Positions 1-7,611 of a stretch of 64,000 nt of DNA are shown in pieces. The notes under the pieces were generated by a model. It had not been told where the DNA came from. It was given only the letters and a program-made list of their open reading frames with translations, and made no database searches. Each line of letters opens with the position of its first letter. The stretch's first letter is position 1. Both the position numbers and the translations under genes were made by a program. Location of the stretch: the NCBI GenBank assembly GCA_014649555.1, contig BMTG01000022.1:1-64000 (forward strand), given 5' to 3'. The stretch is from Streptomyces globisporus. GTDB taxonomy: Bacteria; Actinomycetota; Actinomycetes; Streptomycetales; Streptomycetaceae.

Positions 1-105
1 GCGTGGGCCAAGAGCCAGGGCCTGGGCGGCGCGTTCTTCTGGGAGTTCAACGGAGACACGGCCAACGGCGAACTCGTGACGGCCATCAACAGCGGCCTCA
101 AGTAG
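1..105 (+). CDS. GH18 chitinase, C-terminal fragment
   Basis: Only the last 34 codons are in the window. They read in frame 1 from base 1 to a TAG at 103-105. The peptide contains GGAFFWEFNGDTANGELV, which matches the last beta-strand and helix of family 18 chitinases, where the Trp lines the -1 sugar site. By family knowledge the enzyme would hydrolyse chitin outside the cell, but the catalytic DxDxE motif and signal peptide lie upstream of the window. The gene converges on the DUF2267 gene at 168-572, with a shared hairpin between them. Assignment rests on a short tail, so the family is likely but the exact enzyme is not fixed. Confidence 0.72.
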   Translation, partial: AWAKSQGLGGAFFWEFNGDTANGELVTAINSGLK

Positions 106-121
106 TCCGCGGTACGGTCCT

Positions 122-156
122 GGGCCCGCCCGCTCCGCAACGGGGCGAGCGGGCCC
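122..156. terminator. bidirectional hairpin between convergent genes
   Basis: Arms GGGCCCGC (122-129) and GCGGGCCC (149-156) are perfect complements, and the loop contains further GC pairing. It sits 16 bases past the chitinase stop and just before the stop of the convergent DUF2267 gene, so it can serve both. There is no U-tract, as is common in Streptomyces. Confidence 0.55.
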
Positions 157-167
157 GTACGGTCGGG

Positions 168-572
168 TCAGGCCGCCTGGGTGAGGAGTTCCGCCCGGCC
201 GAAGAGGAGCGCGTAACCGGGCGGCAGGCAGCTGACGACCTCGGCGACGAGGTCGTCGCCCACCAGGGTGGCGATCTGGCTGAGGACCACCCCGGCGTCC
301 CACCGGGCGGTCGCCGGGGTGCCTCCGGTGCGCTCGGCGAGTTCGGCGACGAAGGCGGCTCCGGCGAGCTGCTTCACGGCCGGGACGTCCGCGGTGAAGA
401 CGCGGGCGGCCTCCTCGGGCAGGGCGGCGGCCAGGGCGACGCGTTCGTCGCCGGTGATCTGGCGGCCGAGCGCGCCCAGCACGGCACGCAGGCTCTTCTC
501 GGCGCGTTCGCGCGTCGGGTAGGCGCCCTCGTACCGGATCTTCTCCAACAGCAGGCCAAAGGTCGTGTCCAT
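168..572 (-). CDS. DUF2267 domain protein
   Basis: A protein of about 134 aa made of one DUF2267 domain. Landmarks are ARWDAG in the middle and LPPGYALLFGRAE near the C-terminus, which correspond closely to ARWDVG and LPPGYDLLFGGHA in the neighbour at 709-1107, so the two are paralogues. Function is unknown; the family is small, alpha-helical and often found near stress genes in actinomycetes. I start at the ATG at 572 because it aligns with the paralogue's start; an ATG at 605 would add 11 residues and has no better ribosome site. Same strand as the second DUF2267 gene and hsp18, with about 135 bp to the next gene upstream. Confidence 0.75.
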   Translation of the reverse strand: MDTTFGLLLEKIRYEGAYPTRERAEKSLRAVLGALGRQITGDERVALAAALPEEAARVFTADVPAVKQLAGAAFVAELAERTGGTPATARWDAGVVLSQIATLVGDDLVAEVVSCLPPGYALLFGRAELLTQAA

Positions 573-708
573 CGGTGCGCCGGCGTTCCGAGGCTCGTGG
601 ATCATCGTGGCGGCAGCCCTTCTCGTCCGTACTGCTCATGTCGAAGCGCTGTCCGCCCCCGCGGCTCGTCGTCGAGCGGGCGCCGGGGCGGACAGCGGTG
701 AATCAAGG

Positions 709-1107
709 TCAGGTGCTCTTCGCATGCCCACCGAAGAGCAAGTCATACCCGGGCGGCAGCTGAAGCAGGATGCGCCGGGTGAGATCCTCGCCCGCCGCCT
801 CGGCCGCCACGCTGAGGACGGCTCCGACGTCCCACCGGGCCGTCTGTTCGCCGGCACCCTCGATCCAGGCCGCGGTGGCGCGCACGAACCGTTCCGGGGA
901 GAGCGGCTCGACGGCCTGGAGCGGGTTGAGCAGGATCAGGGCCATGGTCTCCGGGAGCCGGGCGGCCAGCTCGGCCCGGTCACGGCCCACCAGGTGGGCG
1001 CCGAGGAGGGCCAGGACGACGCGCGCGGCGCGTTCGGCCTCTCCGTGGGTCTCGTACTCGCCGCGTTCCCGGACCCGGTCCAGGAACGCTTCCCATCGCA
1101 GGGTCAC
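709..1107 (-). CDS. DUF2267 domain protein (paralogue)
   Basis: 132 aa, a single DUF2267 domain, paralogous to the product of 168-572 (shared RWDxG and LPPGYxLLFG motifs). GTG start at 1107 with GGGAGG about 8 bases upstream, a convincing ribosome site. It lies 100 bp downstream of hsp18 on the same strand; the gap includes a run of ten G at 1147-1156, so read-through from the heat-shock promoter is possible but unproven. Function is not known. A role in the stress response is inferred from position only. Confidence 0.78.
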   Translation of the reverse strand: MTLRWEAFLDRVRERGEYETHGEAERAARVVLALLGAHLVGRDRAELAARLPETMALILLNPLQAVEPLSPERFVRATAAWIEGAGEQTARWDVGAVLSVAAEAAGEDLTRRILLQLPPGYDLLFGGHAKST

Positions 1108-1207
1108 CGCAGCCGCCTCCCAGGGGGTGCGGGCGGGGGCCGGAGCGGGGGGGGGGAGAGAAGGAGGGGGTTCCGTCCCGGCCCTCGCCGCTGTCGCGGG
1201 CCTCGGG

Positions 1208-1639
1208 TCAGCCCTTGATCTGCTTGCGCCGGGAGTCCCCGCCGATGGCGATCTTGCGGGGCTTGGCGCGCTCGGCGATCGGGATACGCAGGGTCAGCAC
1301 ACCCGCGTCGTAGTCGGCGTCGATGCGCTCGGTGTCGAGCGCGTCCGCGAGGACGATCTGCCGGGAGAAGACGCCCAGCGGACGCTCGGAGAGCTCCATC
1401 TGCACGTTGTCGGCGTTCACCGCGGGCCGTCGTTCGGCCTTGACGGTCAGCATGTTCCGCTCGACGTCGATGTCGATCGCGTCCGGCGAGACGCCGGGAA
1501 GATCGAAGGCCACCACATACTCGTCGCCCTCCCGGTACGCGTCCATCGGCATCGCCGAGGGGCGCGACCAGGTGCCGGGGCGCAGGAGTTGATCGGTGAT
1601 CCGGTCGAGTTCACGGAAGGGGTCGGTACGCATCAGCAT
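1208..1639 (-). CDS. hsp18: small heat-shock protein, Hsp18/Hsp20 family
   Basis: 143 aa ATP-independent chaperone that holds unfolding proteins under heat stress. The alpha-crystallin domain spans roughly residues 30-130: it opens with [20 protein letters not shown], and the family-typical G-V-L-T-L-R-I-P strand is visible near residue 115-122. The ATG at 1639 is preceded by GGAGGTG at good spacing; a second ATG two codons on is possible. The gene is divergent from rheA, and its promoter (-35 TTGTCA, 17-bp spacer, -10 TACAAC) is filled by the RheA inverted repeat. This matches the arrangement known for hsp18 of Streptomyces albus, where RheA represses until heat shock. Confidence 0.93.
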   Translation of the reverse strand: MLMRTDPFRELDRITDQLLRPGTWSRPSAMPMDAYREGDEYVVAFDLPGVSPDAIDIDVERNMLTVKAERRPAVNADNVQMELSERPLGVFSRQIVLADALDTERIDADYDAGVLTLRIPIAERAKPRKIAIGGDSRRKQIKG

Positions 1640-1694
1640 GACGGAAACACCTCCGGTCGATCAGGCGGACAGCCCGCGCTTTTCATCTGACACC

Positions 1695-1723
1695 GTTGTA
1701 GCATGTCATCTATTCGATGACAA
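1695..1723 (-). promoter_or_regulatory. hsp18 promoter with RheA operator
   Basis: Read on the minus strand: -35 TTGTCA (1723-1718), exactly 17 bases, -10 TACAAC (1700-1695). The perfect inverted repeat TGTCATC-N5-GATGACA occupies 1704-1722, i.e. the spacer and most of the -35. The same repeat is the RheA target described for S. albus hsp18. Extra half-site-like copies (TCATCTGACA, TGTCACC, GGATGACC) surround it. Repression by blocking RNA polymerase is therefore well supported. Confidence 0.88.
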
Positions 1724-1779
1724 CTGACCATGTCACCGAAAGGATGACCACATCGCCGAGCACAGCGAGGAGACCCCCC

Positions 1780-2463
1780 GTGACTCCGTCCATCCAGCCC
1801 GAGACGCCCCGCCGCCCCGCCCCGGACGCGGTCTCCTTCCTGGCCGCGTGGGCGGCCCTCCAGACCATCGACGAGGCGGTCCGCGACGCGCACGGCCAGG
1901 GCGGGGACGCCGCATCCGGACCGCCGCCCGGCACGGAGCGGGCCCAGGCCCTGGCCTCGCTCCAGCTGTTGCGCGAGGTGCGGGAGCAGCTCGCGGGCTG
2001 GGAGACCGGCCTGATCGAGACGGCCCGCGCGGCGGGCGCGAGCTGGGCCGACCTCGCCGACCCTCTGGGCGTCGCGAGCCGTCAGGCCGCCGAACGGCGC
2101 TATCTGCGCCTGCGCCCCGGATCCGAGGGAAGCACCGGGGAGCAGCGGGTCCGGGCGACCCGGGATCGCCGGGCAGGAGACCGTTCGATCACCACATGGG
2201 CCCGGCAGAACGCGGCGGATCTGCGGTCGCTCGCCGGGCGGATCACCGCGCTCACCGATCTTCCCGCCGCGGCGGACGCCTCGCTGGACCGGCTCCGCGC
2301 GGCGCTCGGTGCCGATGACGCCGCCGCCCTGGTCACCCCGCTCACCGCACTCCACCCCCATCTCGCCCCGGCGTATGAGGAGTTGGCGAACCGGGTGGGC
2401 ACGCTGACGCAGCACACCGGTCGGCTGCGCGAGGACACGGCCGCCCGCCGACGCGGCGACTGA
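1780..2463 (+). CDS. rheA: RheA-type transcriptional repressor of hsp18
   Basis: About 227 aa, very Ala/Leu/Arg-rich and helical. In S. albus the divergently placed RheA protein is a thermosensor that binds the hsp18 operator below the heat-shock temperature; this gene holds the same position and the operator matches exactly. A possible helix-turn-helix is the stretch SWADLADPLGVASRQAAERR around residues 88-107. I choose the GTG at 1780, which has AGGAG at correct spacing; the upstream in-frame ATGs at 1717 and 1744 lie in or beside the operator and lack a spaced ribosome site. It ends 3 bases before a strong terminator. Identity rests on position and operator, plus recognition of the family. 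Confidence 0.8.
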   Translation: MTPSIQPETPRRPAPDAVSFLAAWAALQTIDEAVRDAHGQGGDAASGPPPGTERAQALASLQLLREVREQLAGWETGLIETARAAGASWADLADPLGVASRQAAERRYLRLRPGSEGSTGEQRVRATRDRRAGDRSITTWARQNAADLRSLAGRITALTDLPAAADASLDRLRAALGADDAAALVTPLTALHPHLAPAYEELANRVGTLTQHTGRLREDTAARRRGD

Positions 2464-2465
2464 CG

Positions 2466-2514
2466 GCACGGCGGGCGGGCCCGGGCACACGCGCCCCGGA
2501 CCCGCCCGCCGTGC
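2466..2514. terminator. strong bidirectional terminator hairpin
   Basis: Perfect 14-base arms GCACGGCGGGCGGG (2466-2479) and its complement (2501-2514), with a second CCGGG/CCCGG pairing inside the loop. It fills the space between the convergent rheA (stop 2463) and the methyltransferase gene (stop 2531). Confidence 0.8.
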
Positions 2515-2530
2515 AGCTCCCGGCTCCCGG

Positions 2531-3316
2531 CTAAGGCTTGCGAGCGACGAGCCCCCACTGGTCGACCGGCACCGCGTCGGCCTCCTCGGGCCGCCAGCGG
2601 TCGATCGGGACGAAGCCCGGCTCGACCAGCTCCAGGCCCTCGGCGCAGCCGGTGATCTCCTCCGGTTCCCGCACGAGATAGGGCGGGTTGTCGCCCGACG
2701 CGTACGCCTCCTGCGCCGCCAGCGTCTGCGGGGTCTTCACCGTGTCGCAGAGCACCAGATGGCTTCCCGACGGCATCCGGGCCAGATACCGCTGGACGAC
2801 TTCGACGCCTTCGGCCGGAACGAGGTGCCCGAGGGTCGAGAGCAGGAGCACGGCGACGGGCTCGGACAGGTCAAGGGTCTTCGCCGCCTCGTCCACCACC
2901 GCGTCCGTCGCGGAGAGGTCGGCGTCCACATAGGCCGTACGTCCCTCGGGCGCGCTGGTCAGGAGCGCCTCCGCGTGGGCGAGGACGATCGGGTCGTTGT
3001 CGACGTAGACGATCCGGGACTCCGGCGCGATGCTCTGGGCCACCTCATGGGTGCTGTTCGCCACCGGCAGCCCGGTACCGACGTCCAGGAACTGGCGTAC
3101 CCCCACCGAGGCGAGATGGCGGATCGCCCGGATCTGGAAGGCGCGGGAGGCACGGGCGATGTCGGCCATCTGCGGGTAGGCCGCACTCACCGCCTCGGCC
3201 AGCTCCCGGTCCACCGGGTAGTGGTCCTTGCCGCCCAGCCACGCGTTCCAGACGCGCGCCGAGTGGGGAATGTCGGACCGGATGCTGCGGCGGAATTCGT
3301 CGTCGTCGACGCTCAT
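2531..3316 (-). CDS. SAM-dependent methyltransferase, DUF574/Methyltransf_19 family
   Basis: 261 aa. The N-terminal signature HSARVWNAWLGGKDHYPVDR (residues ~18-37) is diagnostic for this actinobacterial family, and FLDVGTGLPVANS (~75-87) forms the SAM-binding glycine loop. VYVDNDPIVLAHAEAL is the acidic strand that binds the SAM ribose. The family is greatly expanded in Streptomyces and substrates are unknown. ATG start with AGGAGATCC just upstream. It is transcribed alone, facing rheA across a terminator. Confidence 0.9.
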   Translation of the reverse strand: MSVDDDEFRRSIRSDIPHSARVWNAWLGGKDHYPVDRELAEAVSAAYPQMADIARASRAFQIRAIRHLASVGVRQFLDVGTGLPVANSTHEVAQSIAPESRIVYVDNDPIVLAHAEALLTSAPEGRTAYVDADLSATDAVVDEAAKTLDLSEPVAVLLLSTLGHLVPAEGVEVVQRYLARMPSGSHLVLCDTVKTPQTLAAQEAYASGDNPPYLVREPEEITGCAEGLELVEPGFVPIDRWRPEEADAVPVDQWGLVARKP

Positions 3317-3460
3317 GGATCTCCTCTACCGGCTGTCCGAACCTGGCGGTTGACCGGACGCACGCCGACCGGCCCCCTGCCGCCGACCGTACCCCGCACC
3401 CCGGCGCCAGGCAGCGATGGCGGGGCGGGCGGACCCGCGAGCAGGCCGCCGGGCGGACGG

Positions 3461-3616
3461 TCAGAAGATCCGGCCCACCAGGCCGAAGATCCAGCTGATC
3501 AGCACCGCGAGCAGGATGAAGATCCCGACGGTGATGACGCCGCACCACGACCAGCCGCCTCCGGTGTCCAGCCCCTGGTCGTCCCGGCCGCCCAGCTCCC
3601 CGTCGAACAGATCCAT
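3461..3616 (-). CDS. small membrane protein, 51 aa
   Basis: A 51-codon reading frame with ATG at 3616 and an excellent ribosome site (GGGGAGGGG about 6 bases upstream). The first 23 residues are polar and acidic (MDLFDGELGGRDDQ...), followed by one strongly hydrophobic helix, roughly CGVITVGIFILLAVLISWIF, and a short tail VGRIF. This looks like a single-span small membrane protein of the kind common in Streptomyces. No function can be named. The neighbours on both sides are on the same strand but separated by over 100 bp, so it is probably its own unit. Confidence 0.72.
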   Translation of the reverse strand: MDLFDGELGGRDDQGLDTGGGWSWCGVITVGIFILLAVLISWIFGLVGRIF

Positions 3617-3723
3617 GGGCCACCCCTCCCCCGTACCCGGAACCCCCCCGGTTCCGCAGGAGAGCAATCTCCCACATCGGCCTCCTGCCGGTCGAGCCGG
3701 GCGGGGGCCGCCGGGGAGCGGGC

Positions 3724-4734
3724 TCACGGCAGTTCGGTCCACCCGTGGGCCGTACGCCAGTGGCCTCCCGTCCGCAGGTGGCGGACCAGGGCACGGTGCA
3801 GGGTCGTCGACTGCGGCAGGCGGTCGAGGTCGGCCGTCCCCGGCGGTGTGTGGAAGACGAACTCCAGCACGTCGTCGTCGCCCACCGGCCGGGCTCCGAA
3901 GGCCGTGAAACGGCGCTGGAACGCGAGGATGTTGGAGTCGGCCGGGAGGTGGCCGGCGAGCTGCCGGTCCAGGAGCCAGGAGTGGCAGGTGGCGTGCCGG
4001 TGGGGGGCGCCGGGGAAGTGCCGGGCCTGGAATTCTCGGGCGGCGGCGAAGGAGGCGTCGCAGCCGGCGGGGTCGAGCGGGCCGTCGCCGGGGATGTGCA
4101 CCTGGAGGACCGGGTCTCCGTGGGCGGGGCCCCCGGCGGCCGCCGCGTCCCCTCCCGAGGTGTCCGCATCGAGGACGCCCCGCTCGAACTGGAGGCGGCC
4201 GAGCCGGTGCAGGGTGCCCCGGAAGTGGCGGACGATCCACCCCTGGCGGTCGAAGCCGCCGGTGCCGTGGCCGAGCCGGTACGTGGTCAGCTTCGCGCCC
4301 AGGTCGGCGAAGGTGGCGGCGACGATGTCGTCCGGGATGCCGAGGCGGCGTTGCCGCTCCAAGGCGTGCGGGAGGGCCAGGAGGTAGAGGTGGACGTAGA
4401 AGTAGCGGCCGGCGCTGCCGAGGGCGGCGGGCGCGGTGGGCCAGTCGGGCGCGGCGGACGGGACGTCGGGGCCGGGGTCGGCGTAGAGCTGCTGGTGGCA
4501 GCGGATCAGCGCCTCCCACCGGGCGGGGTCGCGCCCGGGGTCCGGAAGACCGGCGGCCGCTTCTTCCCGGTCCTGGCCGGGGACGGCCAGCAGGTCCATC
4601 CGCTCGGCCAGTTCCGCGCCGGTCGGCGGCTTCGGGTCGGCGACGGTCGTGGCGGCGGGTTGTCCGCCGAGGGCGGCCAGCCACTGCCCTGCGGCGGTGT
4701 CCGGATCGGCGGGACGTTCCGCGGGCCCGGTCAT
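3724..4734 (-). CDS. acyltransferase with GNAT-like C-terminal domain
   Basis: 336 aa. An N-terminal all-helical domain (residues ~1-130) precedes a GNAT-like fold (~150-330) with conserved LQVHIPGDGPLDP and CHSWLLDRQL motifs. This is the two-domain acyltransferase family found in actinobacterial glycoside-hydrolase loci. The ATG overlaps the stop of the GH20 gene as ATGA (4731-4734), so the two are translationally coupled. That argues that it acts on the same amino sugar or on the hydrolase product. The substrate is not known from sequence. Last gene of the minus-strand carbohydrate operon. Confidence 0.78.
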   Translation of the reverse strand: MTGPAERPADPDTAAGQWLAALGGQPAATTVADPKPPTGAELAERMDLLAVPGQDREEAAAGLPDPGRDPARWEALIRCHQQLYADPGPDVPSAAPDWPTAPAALGSAGRYFYVHLYLLALPHALERQRRLGIPDDIVAATFADLGAKLTTYRLGHGTGGFDRQGWIVRHFRGTLHRLGRLQFERGVLDADTSGGDAAAAGGPAHGDPVLQVHIPGDGPLDPAGCDASFAAAREFQARHFPGAPHRHATCHSWLLDRQLAGHLPADSNILAFQRRFTAFGARPVGDDDVLEFVFHTPPGTADLDRLPQSTTLHRALVRHLRTGGHWRTAHGWTELP

Positions 4735-6551
4735 GCGTGGGCCGCCGCGGTGAGCTGGTGGCGGAGCCGGTCCAGCTCGCGGATGCTGTCGTCGAGGCCG
4801 CCCGGGCGGGACCTGAGGAGCCAGCAGGCGCGCTGCTCGGTGAGCAGCGGCTCGATCCGGCGCAGCAGGCGGCGCGCGGCCGCCGGTTCGATCGCGTCGG
4901 CATCGGGGACGGCGTCCGCGTCGGCCCGTACGGCGGCGCGGGCGCGCAGCACGTCCAGGGCGAACTGAGCCAGCGCGACGGCGTGGTGGAGTTCGCGCCG
5001 CACCACGTCGCCGTCGGCGGCGGCCGGGTCGGCGGCGGTGAGGTCGTCCCGGCAGGCGGCGAGCGTCGCGGCGACCCGGTCCAAGGCTTCCGGTGCCGGA
5101 AGGGCGGGCAGCGGGACGGCGGGGTCGGGGAAGAGGGCGCGGGCGATCGGCGAACCGTTGAGCAGCGGCACCCCCAGGTCCCGGTGGACCCGGCCGAGGC
5201 GCATCAGGACGCCGCCCGTCAGGCGGGCCTCGTCGAGCAGGACGTGGTCGTCGAGCACGGCGGCGATGTCCAGGTCCCGGTTGGCCTCCAGGGACCAGCT
5301 CACCGCGCCGCCGAAGACGACCGGACCGTACGCCACCGAGGGCGCGTCCCAGTGGCCGTGGTCGCCCCAGGAGGTGAGCAGGAATCCCTGCGCGGCGTTC
5401 TCGCGGCCGGTCTCGGCGGCGTCCAGCATGTTGTCGACGGCGTTGTCGATCCGGCCGAGGAGGGAGTTCCAGTTGCTCGCGCCGGGGGCGACCCAGAACG
5501 GCACGCCGGCTTCGGAGAGGAGCTTGCCGCGCGAACGGAAGCCTTCGCGGAGGTTGTCGAGGTCGGCGCCGAGCCGCTGCCAGGTGCGGGCCTCGGGCGT
5601 GTCGCCGTCGATGACCTCGGACAGCAGCCGGGGCCCGTCGTACTGCCACACCACGGGGACGGCTCCCGGCGGGACCCGGTCCATCAGTTCGGGGTGGCCG
5701 GCGAAGACGTCGGCCCAGAACTCGACGGTGTACCCGGCCTCCAGCCAGGGGGCCATGAGCCGGGTGACGAAGGAGAAGTAGACCTCGCCGACGCCCTGTT
5801 CGGCCACCCGCTCCGCCGACCGCCCGCGTCCCAGCTCGAAGGGCTCGTCGGCGCCGATGTTGAGCCGCCGGGAGCGGACCTCGCGGGCGGCCTCCGCGAC
5901 CAGGGCGGTGGCGAAGGCGGCGTTGTCGTCGGTGGGTTGCAGGGTGCTGGGCGGGCGCTGGACGCCGCCGCGTTCGAAGCCTTCGGGGTTCTCGGCCCGG
6001 TGGGCGTGGCGGGGGTGACGCAGGAAGCGTTCCATGTGGCCGAAGGTGTTCTGGTTGGCGACCAGTTCGATGCCGGCGGCGGCGCAGCGCGCGTCGAGCC
6101 AGCGCAGGTCGTCGGCGGTGAGCGGGGAGGCGTCCTGCCACACGTCCCGGTGGTCGCGGAAGGCGTAGGTGTGCTCGCCGTACAGCTCCAGCTGGGTGAA
6201 GCGGGCCAGGGCCAGGATCTCGATCCAGCGGGCCAGGGTGCGGCGGGTGGGGACGCGGTCGCGGCTGATGTCGAGGAGGAAGCCGCGTACGGGGAAGTCG
6301 GGGTGGTCGCTGATGTCGTAGCCGGTGGCGGTGTAGTCGTGCCCGGCGCGGAGCTGGTCCAGGGTGCCCAGGGCGTAGCGCAGGCCGAGGACGTCGCAGT
6401 GGCCGACGGTTACGCCCTCGGGGCCGGTGCGCAGGCGGTATCCCTGGGGCGGGAGGTCCGGGTCGGCGGTCACGTGGACCGGGGCGTCGAGGGCCGCGCC
6501 GCCGGGGGTCGTGGTGACTGTGCGCGGGGCGGGGAAGAGGGGGACGGGCAC
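4731..6551 (-). CDS. family 20 glycoside hydrolase-like protein
   Basis: 606 aa. A short N-terminal alpha/beta domain is followed by a TIM barrel (~75-400): GFLLDISRDRVPTRRTL is the barrel entry, and LNIGADEPFELG carries the Asp-Glu pair that catalyses substrate-assisted hydrolysis in GH20 beta-N-acetylhexosaminidases. No signal peptide is seen, so the enzyme is probably cytoplasmic and would act on imported oligosaccharides. GTG start at 6551 with GGAG 7 bases upstream. It overlaps the acyltransferase gene by four bases and follows the lyase gene by 82 bp. The specificity (GlcNAc, GalNAc or other) is not determined. Confidence 0.85.
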   Translation of the reverse strand: MPVPLFPAPRTVTTTPGGAALDAPVHVTADPDLPPQGYRLRTGPEGVTVGHCDVLGLRYALGTLDQLRAGHDYTATGYDISDHPDFPVRGFLLDISRDRVPTRRTLARWIEILALARFTQLELYGEHTYAFRDHRDVWQDASPLTADDLRWLDARCAAAGIELVANQNTFGHMERFLRHPRHAHRAENPEGFERGGVQRPPSTLQPTDDNAAFATALVAEAAREVRSRRLNIGADEPFELGRGRSAERVAEQGVGEVYFSFVTRLMAPWLEAGYTVEFWADVFAGHPELMDRVPPGAVPVVWQYDGPRLLSEVIDGDTPEARTWQRLGADLDNLREGFRSRGKLLSEAGVPFWVAPGASNWNSLLGRIDNAVDNMLDAAETGRENAAQGFLLTSWGDHGHWDAPSVAYGPVVFGGAVSWSLEANRDLDIAAVLDDHVLLDEARLTGGVLMRLGRVHRDLGVPLLNGSPIARALFPDPAVPLPALPAPEALDRVAATLAACRDDLTAADPAAADGDVVRRELHHAVALAQFALDVLRARAAVRADADAVPDADAIEPAAARRLLRRIEPLLTEQRACWLLRSRPGGLDDSIRELDRLRHQLTAAAHA

Positions 6552-6633
6552 GGTGGGGCTCCGGGGTGCTGGGGCGGGAGGTGTGGCCGGGTGGGGCGGG
6601 GCCGGAGCCCCGCGCCACCCGGCGACGTGCGGG

Positions 6634-7539
6634 TCAGGTGCAGGAGCCGAGTTCGCAGATGTCGTTGCGGTCGGTGGAGACCTTGAGGTCGTCGTACCAG
6701 ATGAAGCTGTTGTCGTTGTTGGGGGCGAAGGAGGGGGTCGCGCCGCCGGCGAAGCTGGAGAAGTAGGCGCGGTCGACCTGGTCGTTGTTGGTGACGAAGC
6801 GCAGGCCGGTCACCTTGGCGGCGGACTTGCCGTTGTAGAAGACCTCGATCTCGCCGTCGGGGTTGGCGTTGCCGCCGGTGACGGTGTTGACCTTGACGCG
6901 CTGGGCGACGTTGACCCACTGGTTCTTGGGCCAGTGGATGTCGGCGCCGTTGTTCTTGAGAACGGCGTAGTCGCCGTACTGGCCCGCGTGGCCCATGTGG
7001 TAGTAGTACACCGCCGCTTGGCCGTTGTTCTGCCGCCAGATCATGCGGGAGCTGAAGCCGTTGGTGCCGTCGCAGACCTGGCCGCCGGAGCAGGAGGCCC
7101 CGCCGGCGAGTCCGAGCCCGACCTTGCCGGCGTACTCGGTGGTGCCCCAGCTGAAGTCGCCGCTGAACTTCACCCAGAACGAGAGGTAGTACTCGCGCGC
7201 CTTGGTGAGGGCGAAGGGCGCCTGCGCTCCGGACTCCTCGGGGCCGATCTTGCCCTTGGGGTAGTGGATGCGCAGCGACTTCGAACCGCCGTGCGCGGGT
7301 GTCGTGTTGTCGATGCGGGCCCGGGTCTCCATGCCCTGCTGCCAGGGCGCGGTCCAGCCGTCGGTGGCCCACTGGCCGAGCGGGTAGCCGTTCCCGGCGG
7401 CGGGGCGTTCGAAGGTGTTGACCTTGTACGTCGGCGCCTTCGCCGCCGGGGCGGGTCCGGCGGTGGCCTGCGGGGCCAGGACGGCGGCGGGCACGAGCAG
7501 CGCGGCCGCGGCCGTCAGGAGCAGGGTTTTCGTCTTCAT
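6634..7539 (-). CDS. secreted polysaccharide lyase, PL14-like
   Basis: 301 aa. A Sec signal peptide is clear: MKTK, a hydrophobic core of about 20 residues, then a cut near ATAG/PAPA. The rest is a beta-jelly-roll with motifs SLRIHYPKG, EYYLSFWVKF, GKVGLGLAGG and NDNSFIWYDDLKV, matching the polysaccharide lyase 14-type family. In that family related enzymes cut glucuronan or alginate by beta-elimination; the polymer used here is unknown. Two Cys near the middle (GGASCSGGQVCDG) and two at the end (ICELGSCT) suggest disulphides. ATG with GAAGAGGAACG ribosome site. Middle gene of the minus-strand operon, presumably supplying fragments for the plus-strand importer. Confidence 0.8.
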   Translation of the reverse strand: MKTKTLLLTAAAALLVPAAVLAPQATAGPAPAAKAPTYKVNTFERPAAGNGYPLGQWATDGWTAPWQQGMETRARIDNTTPAHGGSKSLRIHYPKGKIGPEESGAQAPFALTKAREYYLSFWVKFSGDFSWGTTEYAGKVGLGLAGGASCSGGQVCDGTNGFSSRMIWRQNNGQAAVYYYHMGHAGQYGDYAVLKNNGADIHWPKNQWVNVAQRVKVNTVTGGNANPDGEIEVFYNGKSAAKVTGLRFVTNNDQVDRAYFSSFAGGATPSFAPNNDNSFIWYDDLKVSTDRNDICELGSCT

Positions 7540-7611
7540 CGTTCCTCTTCCCTGTGGGGTGGGGATGCCAGGTGGGGCGGGCGTCTCCCCGTGGGTGGGT
7601 GCGGGGTGATG

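Noticed and set aside
1147-1156. Run of ten G between hsp18 and a DUF2267 gene as a regulatory switch
   Set aside because: It is intergenic, 40 bases before a gene with a good ribosome site. Homopolymers this long also arise by chance or error in GC-rich DNA.
1717-1779. Upstream in-frame ATGs (1717, 1744) as the rheA start
   Set aside because: 1717 is inside the operator, and 1744 has the purine stretch directly touching it. GTG 1780 has a properly spaced AGGAG.
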